A stretch of 64,000 bases of DNA from Culturomica massiliensis. GTDB lineage: Bacteria; Bacteroidota; Bacteroidia; Bacteroidales; Marinifilaceae. This document shows positions 59,201 through 64,000 of the stretch, one piece after another. Where the stretch lies: assembly GCF_900091655.1 (NCBI RefSeq), contig NZ_LT594621.1, positions 2,435,258 to 2,499,257 of the forward strand, written 5' to 3'. The stretch's first letter is position 1. Each line of letters opens with the position of its first letter. A model generated the notes under the pieces. It was not told the DNA's origin, ran no database searches, and worked only from the letters and a program-made list of their open reading frames with translations. The position numbers and the translations under genes are program-made.

Positions 59201-62200
59201 GGATGGAATCCGTATAATACATTTTCGGTTTACTGTCTTTCAAATCTTCCAGGTCCGAAATAATACAGTAATATATTCCGGCCTGATCAAATCCCATATA
59301 GTCGATATCGAGTTCCGCTGCCGTACCCAATTCCGGACCGACATGTCCTTCCGTATCGTCTTCCACCCGGTGCCAGCTATAAGTATAACGTCCCAAACCG
59401 CTGATACCCGCCTTCAAAGACAGGCGGTTGTTAAGACATAAATGCAGGGTATCTATGGTCGGCTCAAGCCACACGTTGGTGGATACTTCCAATACGCTGA
59501 AACCGTCATCTTCCCCTCCGTAATAGGGTTCCAACTGACGTACCCGGATATAACAGGAATCATAAACGGTACATCCGTTTCCATCCGTCGCCCGGGCAAT
59601 CGCCCAACCGTCCCGGGCCACACTGATCCGGTCACCGCTACCGGGAATCAGAGCGTTCGTGGCTGTTTCCCGGAAACTCCATTCTACCGTAGTTCCCTGC
59701 GGGATATCGGCATTGACCTTATAAGAAGCATTGGGCGCCGGTAATTGCACACGGTCGGGCAATCCGATTACAGGAGAATTTACCTGTATCGCTACCGAAG
59801 CCGTATCCGAACAACCTTCATTGCTGACCCGTACCGTATATACGGCATCGGCCTGAGGCGAAACGGTAACAATCGCATCCGTTGCATTCTCTGCTGTAAT
59901 GCCCTCTCCGGTCCAATGGTAAGTAACAGCTCCACCGGCTCCGTCAGCCGAAGCGCTGGCATCCAACGAAACTTCCCCGTCAATACAAACGACTGTTTGA
60001 GTCGGCGTAATCTGCGCTATCGGACCGATCCCCACCTGCAACAGTAAGGTATCGGAATACAGCACTCCCGTTCCGTCGGCAGTCCCATCCAGCCCGGAAG
60101 CCGTACAGAAATAACGGCCGCCGTCGTCCCGTTTCACATTAAACGTATATTCGGCTCCTTCATATATCAATTGCGGATCACCTCCCGGTACGAACTTCCA
60201 CCATATATAACTGAAATTCTCCACTTCCGGATAAAGGATACGGAAAGTCAACAAAGAATCCGGACAGGCATTAATCAACTGCAATTCTCCGGGGATTTTC
60301 GGTTTTACCCGGGAAAGTGTAAACCCGTCGTTCTCTCCTCCGTTAAATGTCGGAGCGAATTTCACAAACACCCGTGCCGTATCCCGGCCCATACATCCTT
60401 TCTCACTGGCGATAACCGTTACATAACCGGTGGAATCGAAGGTCATATTCACCTCTTTTCCTGTCTGCGCATCGGCGACACCGTTTTTTCCCCACTCAAA
60501 AGTCGAAACGGCTGTCTCCGCCCGGAAAGTAAGTTCTTTTCCTTTTTCCAGGGAAGTCAGTGGCGGATAAATTTTAACCTGAGGTTTCACAACCGGAATG
60601 GTAATCGTATCTTCCGACCAGCAACCTTCATTTTTTGAGGCCCGTAAGGTAAAATGCAAAGCATCGCCTACCTTTACCTTTATATTCGGAGTACCTTGTC
60701 CCGACACAATACCTTCTCCCGTCCATAATAAAACGTCGGCAACTTCAGCACCGCTACCACCGAAAAGCGTAGAACTGTGGATATCGATGATTTCTCCGTA
60801 ACAGGCCTGTGCAAGCCCGTCCCTATCGATAATGGCCTCCGGACCTTCATCTACCGTCAAGGTCAGGGTATCGGAATAAATGATCGTAGCCGGATCTTCC
60901 GGATCGACAGCCACGCAATAATATTTTCCGTAATCATTGGCTCCGGCGTGAAATATCGTATAGGAAATACTGTCGCTCAAACCCGTCTGATCCGGAGCCC
61001 CGACTTTACGCCACTCGTATTTGTAATTATCATACCCCAGATTGTACACGGAAAGCGTAACATCCCGGCCGATACACACCCGGGGAACCGTAGACGTTAC
61101 CCGCAGACTCGGATAGGATAAAGCGAAACCGTCATCCGGAGCCGCCGGATCTGCCGAAGGCACGAATTCCCGGATCATAACGATACAGGTGTCGTAAAAA
61201 CTACACCCTTCTTTGTCCATTTTAACAACAACCAGCGAATCGCCTTCCTGAATATTCAGATAGGCTGTCGGACCGTCTCCACTGCCCTCCTGTACGGCTC
61301 GGGCCGGGTCGGCATTCGGATACCACGTCAGAATGCCGCCCTCCGGACGGGCAGCCACAAACTGCACCTGATCCGTAGCTTGCGGCAGAATCAATTGCGA
61401 AGCAATATCTATCGTACGTATAATGGTAGGGATGTAAATATCCGTTGTATCCCAGCAGCCGTCCATCCCTACCTCCAATTGGTAGAATCCGTTTACGCCC
61501 ATTTTAGCCGTCAGTTCGGACGAATGCTGTCCACTGACGATACCGGAACCCGTCCAACGGTATTCAGTCATCGGAGATGCCTGTAAAACATCCCGTCCCT
61601 TCAGAGTTACCAAATAACCACCGCACTGTCCGGTCAGAGCGTCCGGTTCCGTTATTTCTGCGACAGGTCTGTATTTTACAACCACCTTTACGGTATCCGA
61701 ATACACATAGCCGTCGGCTTCCACATCATAAGCCCGGCAAAAATACTTCACGCCGCTGACAGCCGTCACTTCTGCCGAAGCAATATGCATAATGCGTCCC
61801 GTATCTACCGGAGATACAGAAGCACCCTCTATTTTCATCCACTCGTAGGTATAACCGTCATATCCTCCGTATGCAACTTCCAGTGTCAACGGCTGACGGG
61901 CACAAAGAACCGTATCCGTCTGGATAATGTCCAGCGGTTTACGACTGATTACATAGCCGTCGTTAACGGATGTCGTATAAGCAATCTTAGGCAACCCGAT
62001 GATCTGACAGGTATCGCTGTTGCTACACTGCAAAGCATCGGCTGTCTTTACCTCCAGAGCCACGACAGTCTTTCCCTTCACTGCCTTAAAAGTATAGCTT
62101 TTCGACGTAGCTACCCCCGCATTTGTTCCATTGGTCCAGGAATATGTGTAATTATCGCCGACAGCTGAAGATTGGAGCGTCACATTTTCCCCCTCGATAA

Positions 62201-63146
62201 CATAACGGCTTTCCGGCAACAACACATCGGGACGCACCATCGTCAACTCGACGGAATCTTCCCGCACACAACCGTTATTGGTAATCATCGCCCGGTAAAC
62301 GGACGTATGCTTCAGGTTCACTTTCACCGTCGGATCTCCGGAATCGCCTTCCAAAGCATTCCCGGTCCACAAAAACCGGGCATCGGGCTGTCCGCTTTCC
62401 CCGTTTGCCACCGTAAGCGTTACTTCCGAGCCGTAACAGAAAGCAAAGGACTTAGCCGCATTATTGGTAACCCCATTCACGGTGATCCCAACCTGCGGAT
62501 AACCGGAAACCCGGACATCCAGGGTATCCGATAAAAACACAAAACCGTTGGTTAAATCTTCTACCTTACAATAATACTCTCCCGCATCGGCGAGCTCCAC
62601 CGGTTCGACGGTATAAAATTCAGCATGCCCGACGGGATCTGCCGAAGGCAGATGATACCAGGTATAGGCATATTGAAAAGTATCGCTCACCGCCACACCG
62701 TATTTTACAGTATCTCCCAGACAAAGACGGGTAAAGCCGTAGGCATTTACCTTGGTATCTATTACTTTGATTTCCAGCGTATCCGAAGTATAGACAGAAC
62801 TGTGATCCGTATCGGTAACCAGGCAATAATAACGGCCGCTCTCGATAGCAGTCATATTGTTCAGACTCAACGTTTCCTCCGTCGAAAGGATTTCCGACCG
62901 CCCCAGCTTACGCCATGCCAATTTATAAGCCGGTCTTCCGTCAGCCTCAAATGCCAAATCCAAACCGAACTGTACATCGTCCCCTCCTCTGAACACCCGG
63001 TTTACAGGATCAGGAGTCAATGTCAGTTTTACGGAAGCGATACCGGTTGCACCCGCAGACCTTCCCTGCACCGGGCTTATATTCCCAGCCGACAAATGCG
63101 GTATTCCCCATACAAAAAACAATATGACCAAAAGCCACGCTTTCAT
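44268..63146 (-). CDS. 6292-residue giant Ig/PKD/CHU-repeat surface protein with HRNH/dockerin-like C-terminus
   Basis: A secreted giant protein in one intact 18.9-kb frame. The ATG at 63144-63146 starts a signal peptide (MKAWLLVILFFVWGIPHLSAG). Residues ~28-2045 are paired Ig/PKD-like domains (SGRYYCLVTD, AGEYYCKVED). Seven copies of a GGxDDGF-type linker sit at 395, 671, 939, 1213, 1496, 1780 and 2046. Residues ~2046-2630 are single Ig domains (AGVYICWAKHSC, TGEYACYIQNEC). About 2630-5015 is a long run of units of the form GVxYxLxxxG...GxYxVxAxxxxxxC. Further Ig domains (QPHDVSVCTGE, MGVYECTVSNYC) and PKD-like domains run to ~6050. The end has VLLEGAY, DWVTLELRK, HRNHLAIGS (H6156), GDVFDNALITI, DVNFDGFVTI (6246) and NNRDKFSEIIN. 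No lipoprotein cysteine or known type IX domain was found. It lies 56 nt downstream of the FISUMP gene. Adhesive or scaffold function is inferred. Confidence 0.88.
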   Translation of the reverse strand: MKAWLLVILFFVWGIPHLSAGNISPVQGRSAGATGIASVKLTLTPDPVNRVFRGGDDVQFGLDLAFEADGRPAYKLAWRKLGRSEILSTEETLSLNNMTAIESGRYYCLVTDTDHSSVYTSDTLEIKVIDTKVNAYGFTRLCLGDTVKYGVAVSDTFQYAYTWYHLPSADPVGHAEFYTVEPVELADAGEYYCKVEDLTNGFVFLSDTLDVRVSGYPQVGITVNGVTNNAAKSFAFCYGSEVTLTVANGESGQPDARFLWTGNALEGDSGDPTVKVNLKHTSVYRAMITNNGCVREDSVELTMVRPDVLLPESRYVIEGENVTLQSSAVGDNYTYSWTNGTNAGVATSKSYTFKAVKGKTVVALEVKTADALQCSNSDTCQIIGLPKIAYTTSVNDGYVISRKPLDIIQTDTVLCARQPLTLEVAYGGYDGYTYEWMKIEGASVSPVDTGRIMHIASAEVTAVSGVKYFCRAYDVEADGYVYSDTVKVVVKYRPVAEITEPDALTGQCGGYLVTLKGRDVLQASPMTEYRWTGSGIVSGQHSSELTAKMGVNGFYQLEVGMDGCWDTTDIYIPTIIRTIDIASQLILPQATDQVQFVAARPEGGILTWYPNADPARAVQEGSGDGPTAYLNIQEGDSLVVVKMDKEGCSFYDTCIVMIREFVPSADPAAPDDGFALSYPSLRVTSTVPRVCIGRDVTLSVYNLGYDNYKYEWRKVGAPDQTGLSDSISYTIFHAGANDYGKYYCVAVDPEDPATIIYSDTLTLTVDEGPEAIIDRDGLAQACYGEIIDIHSSTLFGGSGAEVADVLLWTGEGIVSGQGTPNIKVKVGDALHFTLRASKNEGCWSEDTITIPVVKPQVKIYPPLTSLEKGKELTFRAETAVSTFEWGKNGVADAQTGKEVNMTFDSTGYVTVIASEKGCMGRDTARVFVKFAPTFNGGENDGFTLSRVKPKIPGELQLINACPDSLLTFRILYPEVENFSYIWWKFVPGGDPQLIYEGAEYTFNVKRDDGGRYFCTASGLDGTADGTGVLYSDTLLLQVGIGPIAQITPTQTVVCIDGEVSLDASASADGAGGAVTYHWTGEGITAENATDAIVTVSPQADAVYTVRVSNEGCSDTASVAIQVNSPVIGLPDRVQLPAPNASYKVNADIPQGTTVEWSFRETATNALIPGSGDRISVARDGWAIARATDGNGCTVYDSCYIRVRQLEPYYGGEDDGFSVLEVSTNVWLEPTIDTLHLCLNNRLSLKAGISGLGRYTYSWHRVEDDTEGHVGPELGTAAELDIDYMGFDQAGIYYCIISDLEDLKDSKPKMYYTDSIQVLIKNGPVAKIEQKDGSTDWNTCLGSETVLFGGLENEGEFSGVTYTWSGDNFELMSEEVIKARPLRDGVYLLTVKDGEDGCQDTVHVKFNISSPKVRIPATYQLAASGNITIQAEANGTGSFTWHKRVYPSTSLTSDNPAVINVTEDTRIIVCFQQGSCYGFDTTEVFVKYPQTFGGGEDDGFVASDLELKVGLLKNKLDVCRGWDIVIPLYTAELGRVLNYKWYKVGDESRTVLSEESTLVLRANSMDDAGEYYCIVADPSIKDNLKKTVSTDTATVTMINGPLAEISVPNANRLKDIFCRGSEETISALATENKKVNGSDVYAYEWFGEGITFTARDYEITAKMGNSGRYIVKASLGECYTYDTVDMQIYEPDIYVQPVVFLPKPENVAIGVDNPDGDEIMWRFYYNNAPDYMVEMQPGDTLKYRVIDDGFAIVERYDSRCIGYDTCRFFVKTTGTFSGGEDDGFVTGGSGAYCKPIVLTDEVCEGNVATLYVPMVGDDFYRYKWVKVGEESREFPSSPLCKFESVTKKDEGYYYCIITDVNNDKTLTTERAYMKVKELPKSSIKVDETSVCYGEDIRLEADNSQLKPDITYSYLWGGKGLKNYVSPVTEARIEEDGVYRLVVSDGDCYVTDSVSVSVVKTRLEVETIHHLKKGEGLTMTAKVNGSATEPVTWLVGSNYYRNINPLELAASSLTKSMAYTVSTTGKCTVELNGMIYVRENTAYAGGNDDGYVLPNNLPQILDQCDVLLGCNVDTAVLWVSVLESENLIYSWEKYFETGGWKTFQPVVGDTHVSGQDSARLIFKSILTDDGGRYRCKIRNNYGYTYSREIRLVKGGTPDLSAYPIVGTPVCEKTEFTFITNADIPHGGTAQGTNLHWKWYYSKDGINFSQRKPEVDYDNSSFTVKPCKESDEGYYMVQAENFCGSAYDTTFQEIWEAPRFVQQPSDIYVCDRGSVEVVTEVEGGGTYKYSLWQVNVDNKGNYVSDKRRMMREQTSPSYTFNMVEAFDDGYYQWRVSNQCDSARSKLFRLTVEQPIVADFELVDTTVCAGVGNSLLMVAQGNVTNPTPTLQYYWEKDGVRLSGSSSSYRITNLEEADAGVYICWAKHSCPEKQIKQYTVRTKSRPKITMPVELNDGGNYCEGATVEMKIDYTSDAGEVKCFWVRENTQLADDGHFSGTHTWHMTINNAVYADRGTYYVKLQNDCPGVTSSNQVYLNIKEKARFTRDLSDQAAKLCVGSTLTLSVSTSGVAPITYTWMKNGEPISGARSSSLKLSNVTHDATGEYACYIQNECSGVEGATTKTTVEVITPVAYEIQGGGGYCAEDFREIRLSGFETGVTYTLKRRNKLDETSYTTLRTIDGDTVSTPYLTFGRWGTGYYHVEASARKGTTTCTATMQGEIYIYQKPTPQQFDFFVSDPMCTGEKYGSLKLAQTETQDVEYELQVYRKLAMLEGWVTFRAPLPGTGAPLVWENIAPDAYRLIARNKVSGCEVQIGENDTIAERPYPVAYDLFAVGGDTTACYGMESDVVLQLANSQKTCQYTLYKDGETTGRTESGNLILWDKVKGGVYTVHAVTNYGCEKDMGRVEVVDLPQLDLWLLSGDRVFCQEETGERHYVVQEGSTPGTEYRLYAASSSVALDTMFGDGKYLNWPVTLTKDETYYVVARDTHDMCIQNMGNEVKIDANKLKISVIPDTLIIVNTKAHLWVNIENAMGTPEVVWAPAGKYTPIEGSYDVMTEILTKGELYAVTVQDDYCSAEGMVQVNVEGQELAAELRASDCFTPIDTLYLCEGDNVSLCAFVTGGGGDYVYSWTDDFYTDSIPVAHKSKITYIRNGNQDGFVALKVQSVYKDHIQEVLDTVWIRVRKKPDVFLENGSLTCVVPGADTAVRLSGTEAGVVYELFWRPQVTVAYASRGQVTGDGNAASFPVNAYADAEHAGYYQLKATKNYTEVEGNTQCVFTTPVFQIRRAPKRDTLRTGDFTEYCEGERKDTLYLGHSETDVTYRLLRGSKIAGQNPVFVEQKTGTGDRLEFRGTYGTGHYQVVAALDRCIDTMARFADINSKPRPVIDPLVEGMHDHCISETAIRVKIVNPKFGVRYSIYQQDNVNEIVGEAGGSEDFPLILPDPVTVGNYFLVAYDPSVQCSDTVQGLTVIADPGSLTLPKTAFKYCNNEAGVDGGEIIAVGADPLVKYELRDALGNKIGDFMHLKDDTICYNGVIQVTGTSGNEFDIYANAGTCSAAKGYFNVGISYAPSDMALLGDTLGCIGMPHLMGLATSATGVTYSLYKDDDTEPLQTLEGGGKLTFGYYQDLGIYSIRARNAEGCESVMSHRYHIRELPTFYKIYTEGNVLSYCEGDEGVQFGITGTQEGVIYYLQAWDIVKENFKDVQGVQLSGIGSGPMLFGGRYKSGTYRIRTDYCNLPMLDTIEITERPLPALVNLDYEGKACIDSLMSIVVKQPESGSSYMLKYNGVDAGMTVLPGDAEVKWDIAQVGSGVYTVSAERDGCTRELKDKITAAAAPLIGELQGIVTNKCEGDTAMLYLEEWEGNAVYSLYTLDGKSGYKGTDIDGKMVFAEVPAGSDYYVSARRENCTVERGAFEFPGIALPVLAENTMQVIDCQPDRISSIQLTGLKSDYQYTLAGMTESYQVKAFAGDTLIRNVSNGEYALVAYDPLTTCTSEPLTATVRNSVPQDSIVGQLEYCQNEKGVQVHISGQTYGVLYTLKNADTGVPVDSMTSATVFNKTVPAGRYVFKSERVGLWGGCWTTDTFTVQEYPFPNVRLDVEVPEGALCAAGSNEITISNSEEHVYYMLKNTDTDTYLDTIYGNGGRIQFVGRKPAGHYKIEMAYKGLCAKKYYDTFTVSDVPPKAEVSDCDYCQDADIQETGCELYLAGLKTTAEYVLYNKANSQALDTLYGVSAGYYKALPAGDYFVTGTYIENQCADVVAEMSIRRLTKPKVYPIVNANGGGDCATEVQVALSGGYEGDSVKYYLYMDGFYQVEGPVTASQTGVNFKKYKTPGNYTVYAVKGDGTCSAWMDGSVVLYDRPANAELKVDGYNCSGEASAREVTITATKTERDWKYYIANETSVSEKKEGAPYVELTWNKIGGKRLPSGRYILYASNACDSVIAMDTAWVYDAAAPQQVSLKRYRDGVVCDEDSYDFNLGTSERGVTYTLNFGGETFEAIGDGKSELYLGSVTMNTNQRVAMLYATVDTSQCTYFIDSLRLIKDRTTENPHVVGTDTCVEAGSSITISLHQPRVPLLDYYLMVNGHPVDTIRGDAPTSNLSFKPQTEIGCYSLYATSKTRKCDAEYPARCMSLAPDVRSIATDWNGQLCEGESHEVVVLQPQAGVKYHLVKNDVVQRDSAYGEGESLVVAQVSEPGNYKVMARVSDACTAMLDGELNVVLNPKPELHVIKEYTYIKGGNGVEITIPRPTSPGVYYQIGTKQDYPNKTIYYAAANEYGDAVNLSTTGIRYKAGTYMVWTFQTGPGAFKCVAVDSIVVKEVGVEEFDLEVIGTPYMCEAGECRKLRLSGSEKGTHYELFRRAGEKVDFVASADGSGKTIDFGSQCDTGYYYVIASKDILDVASGETIRAEARMGAEVHLYVASKLERYRLIAENDGYCYLGADGMPAAPGGSVILESSQSDQVTYQLYCNNNPVPGQTLTGTSGGKLKWSNLLGKTCDKNSDIGNEYKVVATDGKCQVEMSGTVNIVAVNPPQLIKQPHDVSVCTGELAVLGIQAYGCLLHYEWRSRDRIVHTDEGDVLVKGEIVGNSSSYVIDSVTMADMGVYECTVSNYCKSIDIDTITVSVREVVRMPEKMVDKMVCGTASDSVKLASLAVGENYFWYKAGSTDTLAKTPVLTLKNVTEAADAGDYVCCTWNSCGALFDTVRLEFNREPDVTGFTYRTDTLCAGSAFELNIESRDTLYWYRNDRLISGKQDQKLQIDSVTYAEAGTYKVLARNACKEKEFNLVRLYVDDTLRPTVLPVDSKHYCEGSLLQLNVQFEPAADPEAGSRIYTMWAKRNVVDPGYTNALTYSINTTARDEGGFIEVNYWNKCGRGSKVHYMYIDKPVKLANFVKDSVVSVCSGEGKTEVIIRDPVQNLPSYNTYQWFKRSGSTTIPAGNSDTLQIEKKVANTGVFYCVVSNTCSTVTSGDVNLHIDTIPTVITQPKADNPYCENSTLGVKMKARGGDLKYNWYAIKKNSAVAERVGYLEKGEIESEAQCTMEKLSYDFDSCRLWCMVENSCGYVLTDTVIVRVDREVDLRTNRTLAYICPDDVAKVVVSTTVPACTRWDYYVAREGEEKVLHSVAGSDSDTLRLNREGVYRIFDIFTTDTKCYAAESEVMVTVQPHDLFYVSLDHVGRDTVCRGESVRLRVKVEGGEAPWRIDIRRRGDGNTAPELGSLPVEIWSNDTIFELNVITDQKFYIASASQFTDPDACAGIVRGEDVLFVIQQPYGTRIGNVTDTVFGQCQQVNLVDLLQPYPDASIGKFYLNGKLSDDNILSGAAGRYKVVYRAETSAGCADSAQVYLRLDKLPEPKLSLSTPDICHGGKADLLLEANGAGAFNFTIRAIAYDVNGKMIGRPTSLSNTMDNAISYALSYDETMNSSDSYRTYQLISITDKHGCVVKPADEPLKLNCRKSPGFRVTGRHPIVTGNNEDETIQNFVVPVSNKIVSFMVYMPNELGTKPWNSYVEYTRLDGSVGTSSKLKLTTDARLFQSTEAGTYRFTVSDAYCPGRKTVVRTVTVLDTVFIRTKVLLEGAYRKDEKKMASTLWTNNKVPNAQWGNKWPALGERKGVDWVTLELRKDSVNGEKAFSGQFLLLDDGTVVDRTGSEALPIPNVDFDTKYHLVIKHRNHLAIGSALPVTLAMTRDEAVLMDMRMLGNIYVKEGDATLHVVWLGQINSVSVFGMCVGDVFDNALITINNANESIWKAIHEFGYYKADVNFDGFVTIPQISSSDGKLYPDPAGAERDDMSKIYNNRDKFSEIIN
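57000..61964 (-). repeat. Seven-copy ~275-residue supermodule marked by (GG)xDDGF linkers
   Basis: Motifs NDGY, DDGF, NDGF, DDGF, DDGF, DDGF and DDGY begin at residues 395, 671, 939, 1213, 1496, 1780 and 2046, spaced 276, 268, 274, 283, 284 and 266. Each motif is followed by an Ig-like half (C..., YxWxKxx, GxYYCxxxD) and then a second beta domain ending in a YDTCxIxVR or RVFVK-like strand. The copies are diverged, so this is a protein-level rather than a DNA-level repeat. Confidence 0.8.
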
Positions 63147-63202
63147 TCTATCTTATTTTACAGATACGTTCATTCATTTATCACCTTTTCTCTCTTCGTC
63201 CC

Positions 63203-64000
63203 TCAATCTTTGACACAGCGGACACTGAAATAAAAATTAGTCCTCACCCGGGTCAATGCATTCCCATTGTTCGAACTTGTATTATCCAAAATATAATGGT
63301 GTACAGTCGAATGGAAAATCGTATTCGTCAGAGAAGCATAAGACGGATTTACAATCTTATTGATATTGAAAGCCACTTTGCCGTCCTCATCCATCCGCAC
63401 ATAATAAGGCATATACTGCATCGACCAACCCGTACTATTGGAATACCAATAACTCCACAATGTTCCGGTTGTCGTCGACGTCCACCACCAACCACGCTCA
63501 CCAATATCATTATAACCGTTCCTCGAAGCAATGCCGGCTTCCGTCATATAACTGCCGCTATATGCATAAAACAAACCGCCTCCCGGCTGGGCATTAAAGC
63601 CTATCGTATTATCACCGATATTAGCTGCCGGATTGGTTTTTCCTCCCCAATAATTCAATTCTCCCTTAATCGCTTTTCCGTCAACAACCGAATTCGAAGC
63701 ATCCACCGTTGTTCCTAAGGTCGCAAACAAATCGATCCACTCGTCATTTGTCGGCAAATGCCAGCCCGTAGGACAAATACCCTGCACACCGGCCCCAGCA
63801 TCGTTCTGTGTCGCTGCCAGCCAGTTATACAAACGTCCGTAAGTGTCACAATTCGATTCCACATCACCGTAACACTTCACCGCCCCCGACTGACCCGACG
63901 CCAGCGTACGGTTCAGGTTATCGGCAAACCAGCACTTACCCCCGATCTCCACCGTACGGTAACGCTTCTTGCTCGCGATACCCTCCTCACTGTCGATCAG
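63203..64000 (-). CDS. FISUMP-domain protein (5' part outside window)
   Basis: This is the C-terminal 265 residues of a protein whose frame stays open to the right edge; the GTG at 63952 lies inside the domain and is not a start. I read a Fibrobacter-succinogenes-major-paralogous (FISUMP) domain: RYRTVEIGGKCWFADNLN, YGRLYNWLAA, GICPTGWHLPTNDEWIDLF, GFNAQPGGGLFYAYSG, GERGWWWTSTTTGTLWSYWY and the ending FYFSVRCVKD. FISUMP domains are common in surface-exposed or lipid-anchored Bacteroidetes proteins; their ligands are mostly unknown. The C-terminal part carries a longer-than-usual insert (about 55 residues between the VRMDEDGKVAFNIN strand and FSVRC). It lies 56 nt upstream of the 6292-residue gene and is probably in the same transcript. 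Confidence 0.88.
   Translation of the reverse strand: MIDSEEGIASKKRYRTVEIGGKCWFADNLNRTLASGQSGAVKCYGDVESNCDTYGRLYNWLAATQNDAGAGVQGICPTGWHLPTNDEWIDLFATLGTTVDASNSVVDGKAIKGELNYWGGKTNPAANIGDNTIGFNAQPGGGLFYAYSGSYMTEAGIASRNGYNDIGERGWWWTSTTTGTLWSYWYSNSTGWSMQYMPYYVRMDEDGKVAFNINKIVNPSYASLTNTIFHSTVHHYILDNTSSNNGNALTRVRTNFYFSVRCVKD

Noticed and set aside
13056..63146. Non-ribosomal peptide or polyketide synthase, suggested by gene size
   Set aside because: All giants have Sec signal peptides and Ig/PKD-type beta repeats; no carrier, condensation or ketosynthase motifs are present.
41135..64000. Diversity-generating retroelement
   Set aside because: FISUMP domains are possible targets, but no reverse transcriptase frame or template repeat was seen in the window.

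Overview
The window reads as chromosomal DNA from an anaerobic, gut-type Bacteroidales bacterium, possibly near Odoribacter/Butyricimonas (genus is a guess). The grounds are two promoters that fit the Bacteroidetes TTTG / TAnnTTTG pattern, a PorP/SprF protein, a gliding-motility-type (type B) C-terminal sorting domain, FISUMP domains, a DUF6089-like protein and tandem OmpH/Skp genes beside bamA. Every gene I can support lies on the minus strand, so the window is read from right to left. I saw no tRNA, rRNA, CRISPR array, transposase or integrase.

Right to centre (64000 to about 13050) is a locus of giant surface proteins in three apparent transcription units. Unit 1 is a FISUMP protein cut by the window edge (63203..64000) and a 6292-residue Ig/PKD-type protein (44268..63146). 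Unit 2 starts at an exact TTTG-N19-TAAATTTG promoter (44230..44260). It holds a 1018-residue FGE-like plus FISUMP protein (41135..44191) and a 3898-residue repeat protein carrying two tandem Cys/His-rich inserts (29418..41114). Unit 3 starts at a second promoter (about 29172..29200). It holds an ~813-residue dockerin-tailed protein (26710..29151), a 2275-residue protein (19870..26697) and a 2267-residue adhesin with the only recognisable type IX sorting domain in the locus (13056..19859). Three of these proteins share a C-terminal module with an HRNH motif followed by dockerin/EF-hand-like loops. Two share a cohesin-like N-terminal domain.

Next (12830 to 9648) come a PorP/SprF outer-membrane protein and a TPR-PD40 protein ending in two SPOR-like domains. 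I infer that they form the secretion and envelope-anchoring partner set for the adhesin. A strong 14-bp inverted repeat (9579..9615) closes this block.

The left part (9344 to 1) is housekeeping: a four-helix-bundle protein overlapping nadK, a DUF6089-like membrane protein, uppS, bamA, two OmpH/Skp chaperones, murI, and a bifunctional Rel/SpoT gene truncated by the left edge. The bamA-skp-skp run is the outer-membrane assembly cluster. uppS and murI supply the lipid carrier and D-glutamate for peptidoglycan.

Five intergenic gaps carry related AAATC-rich, non-coding repeats. Two gene junctions inside unit 3 (about 19145..20460 and 26160..27430) are sharply AT-rich compared with the repeat bodies, and their edges coincide with domain borders.
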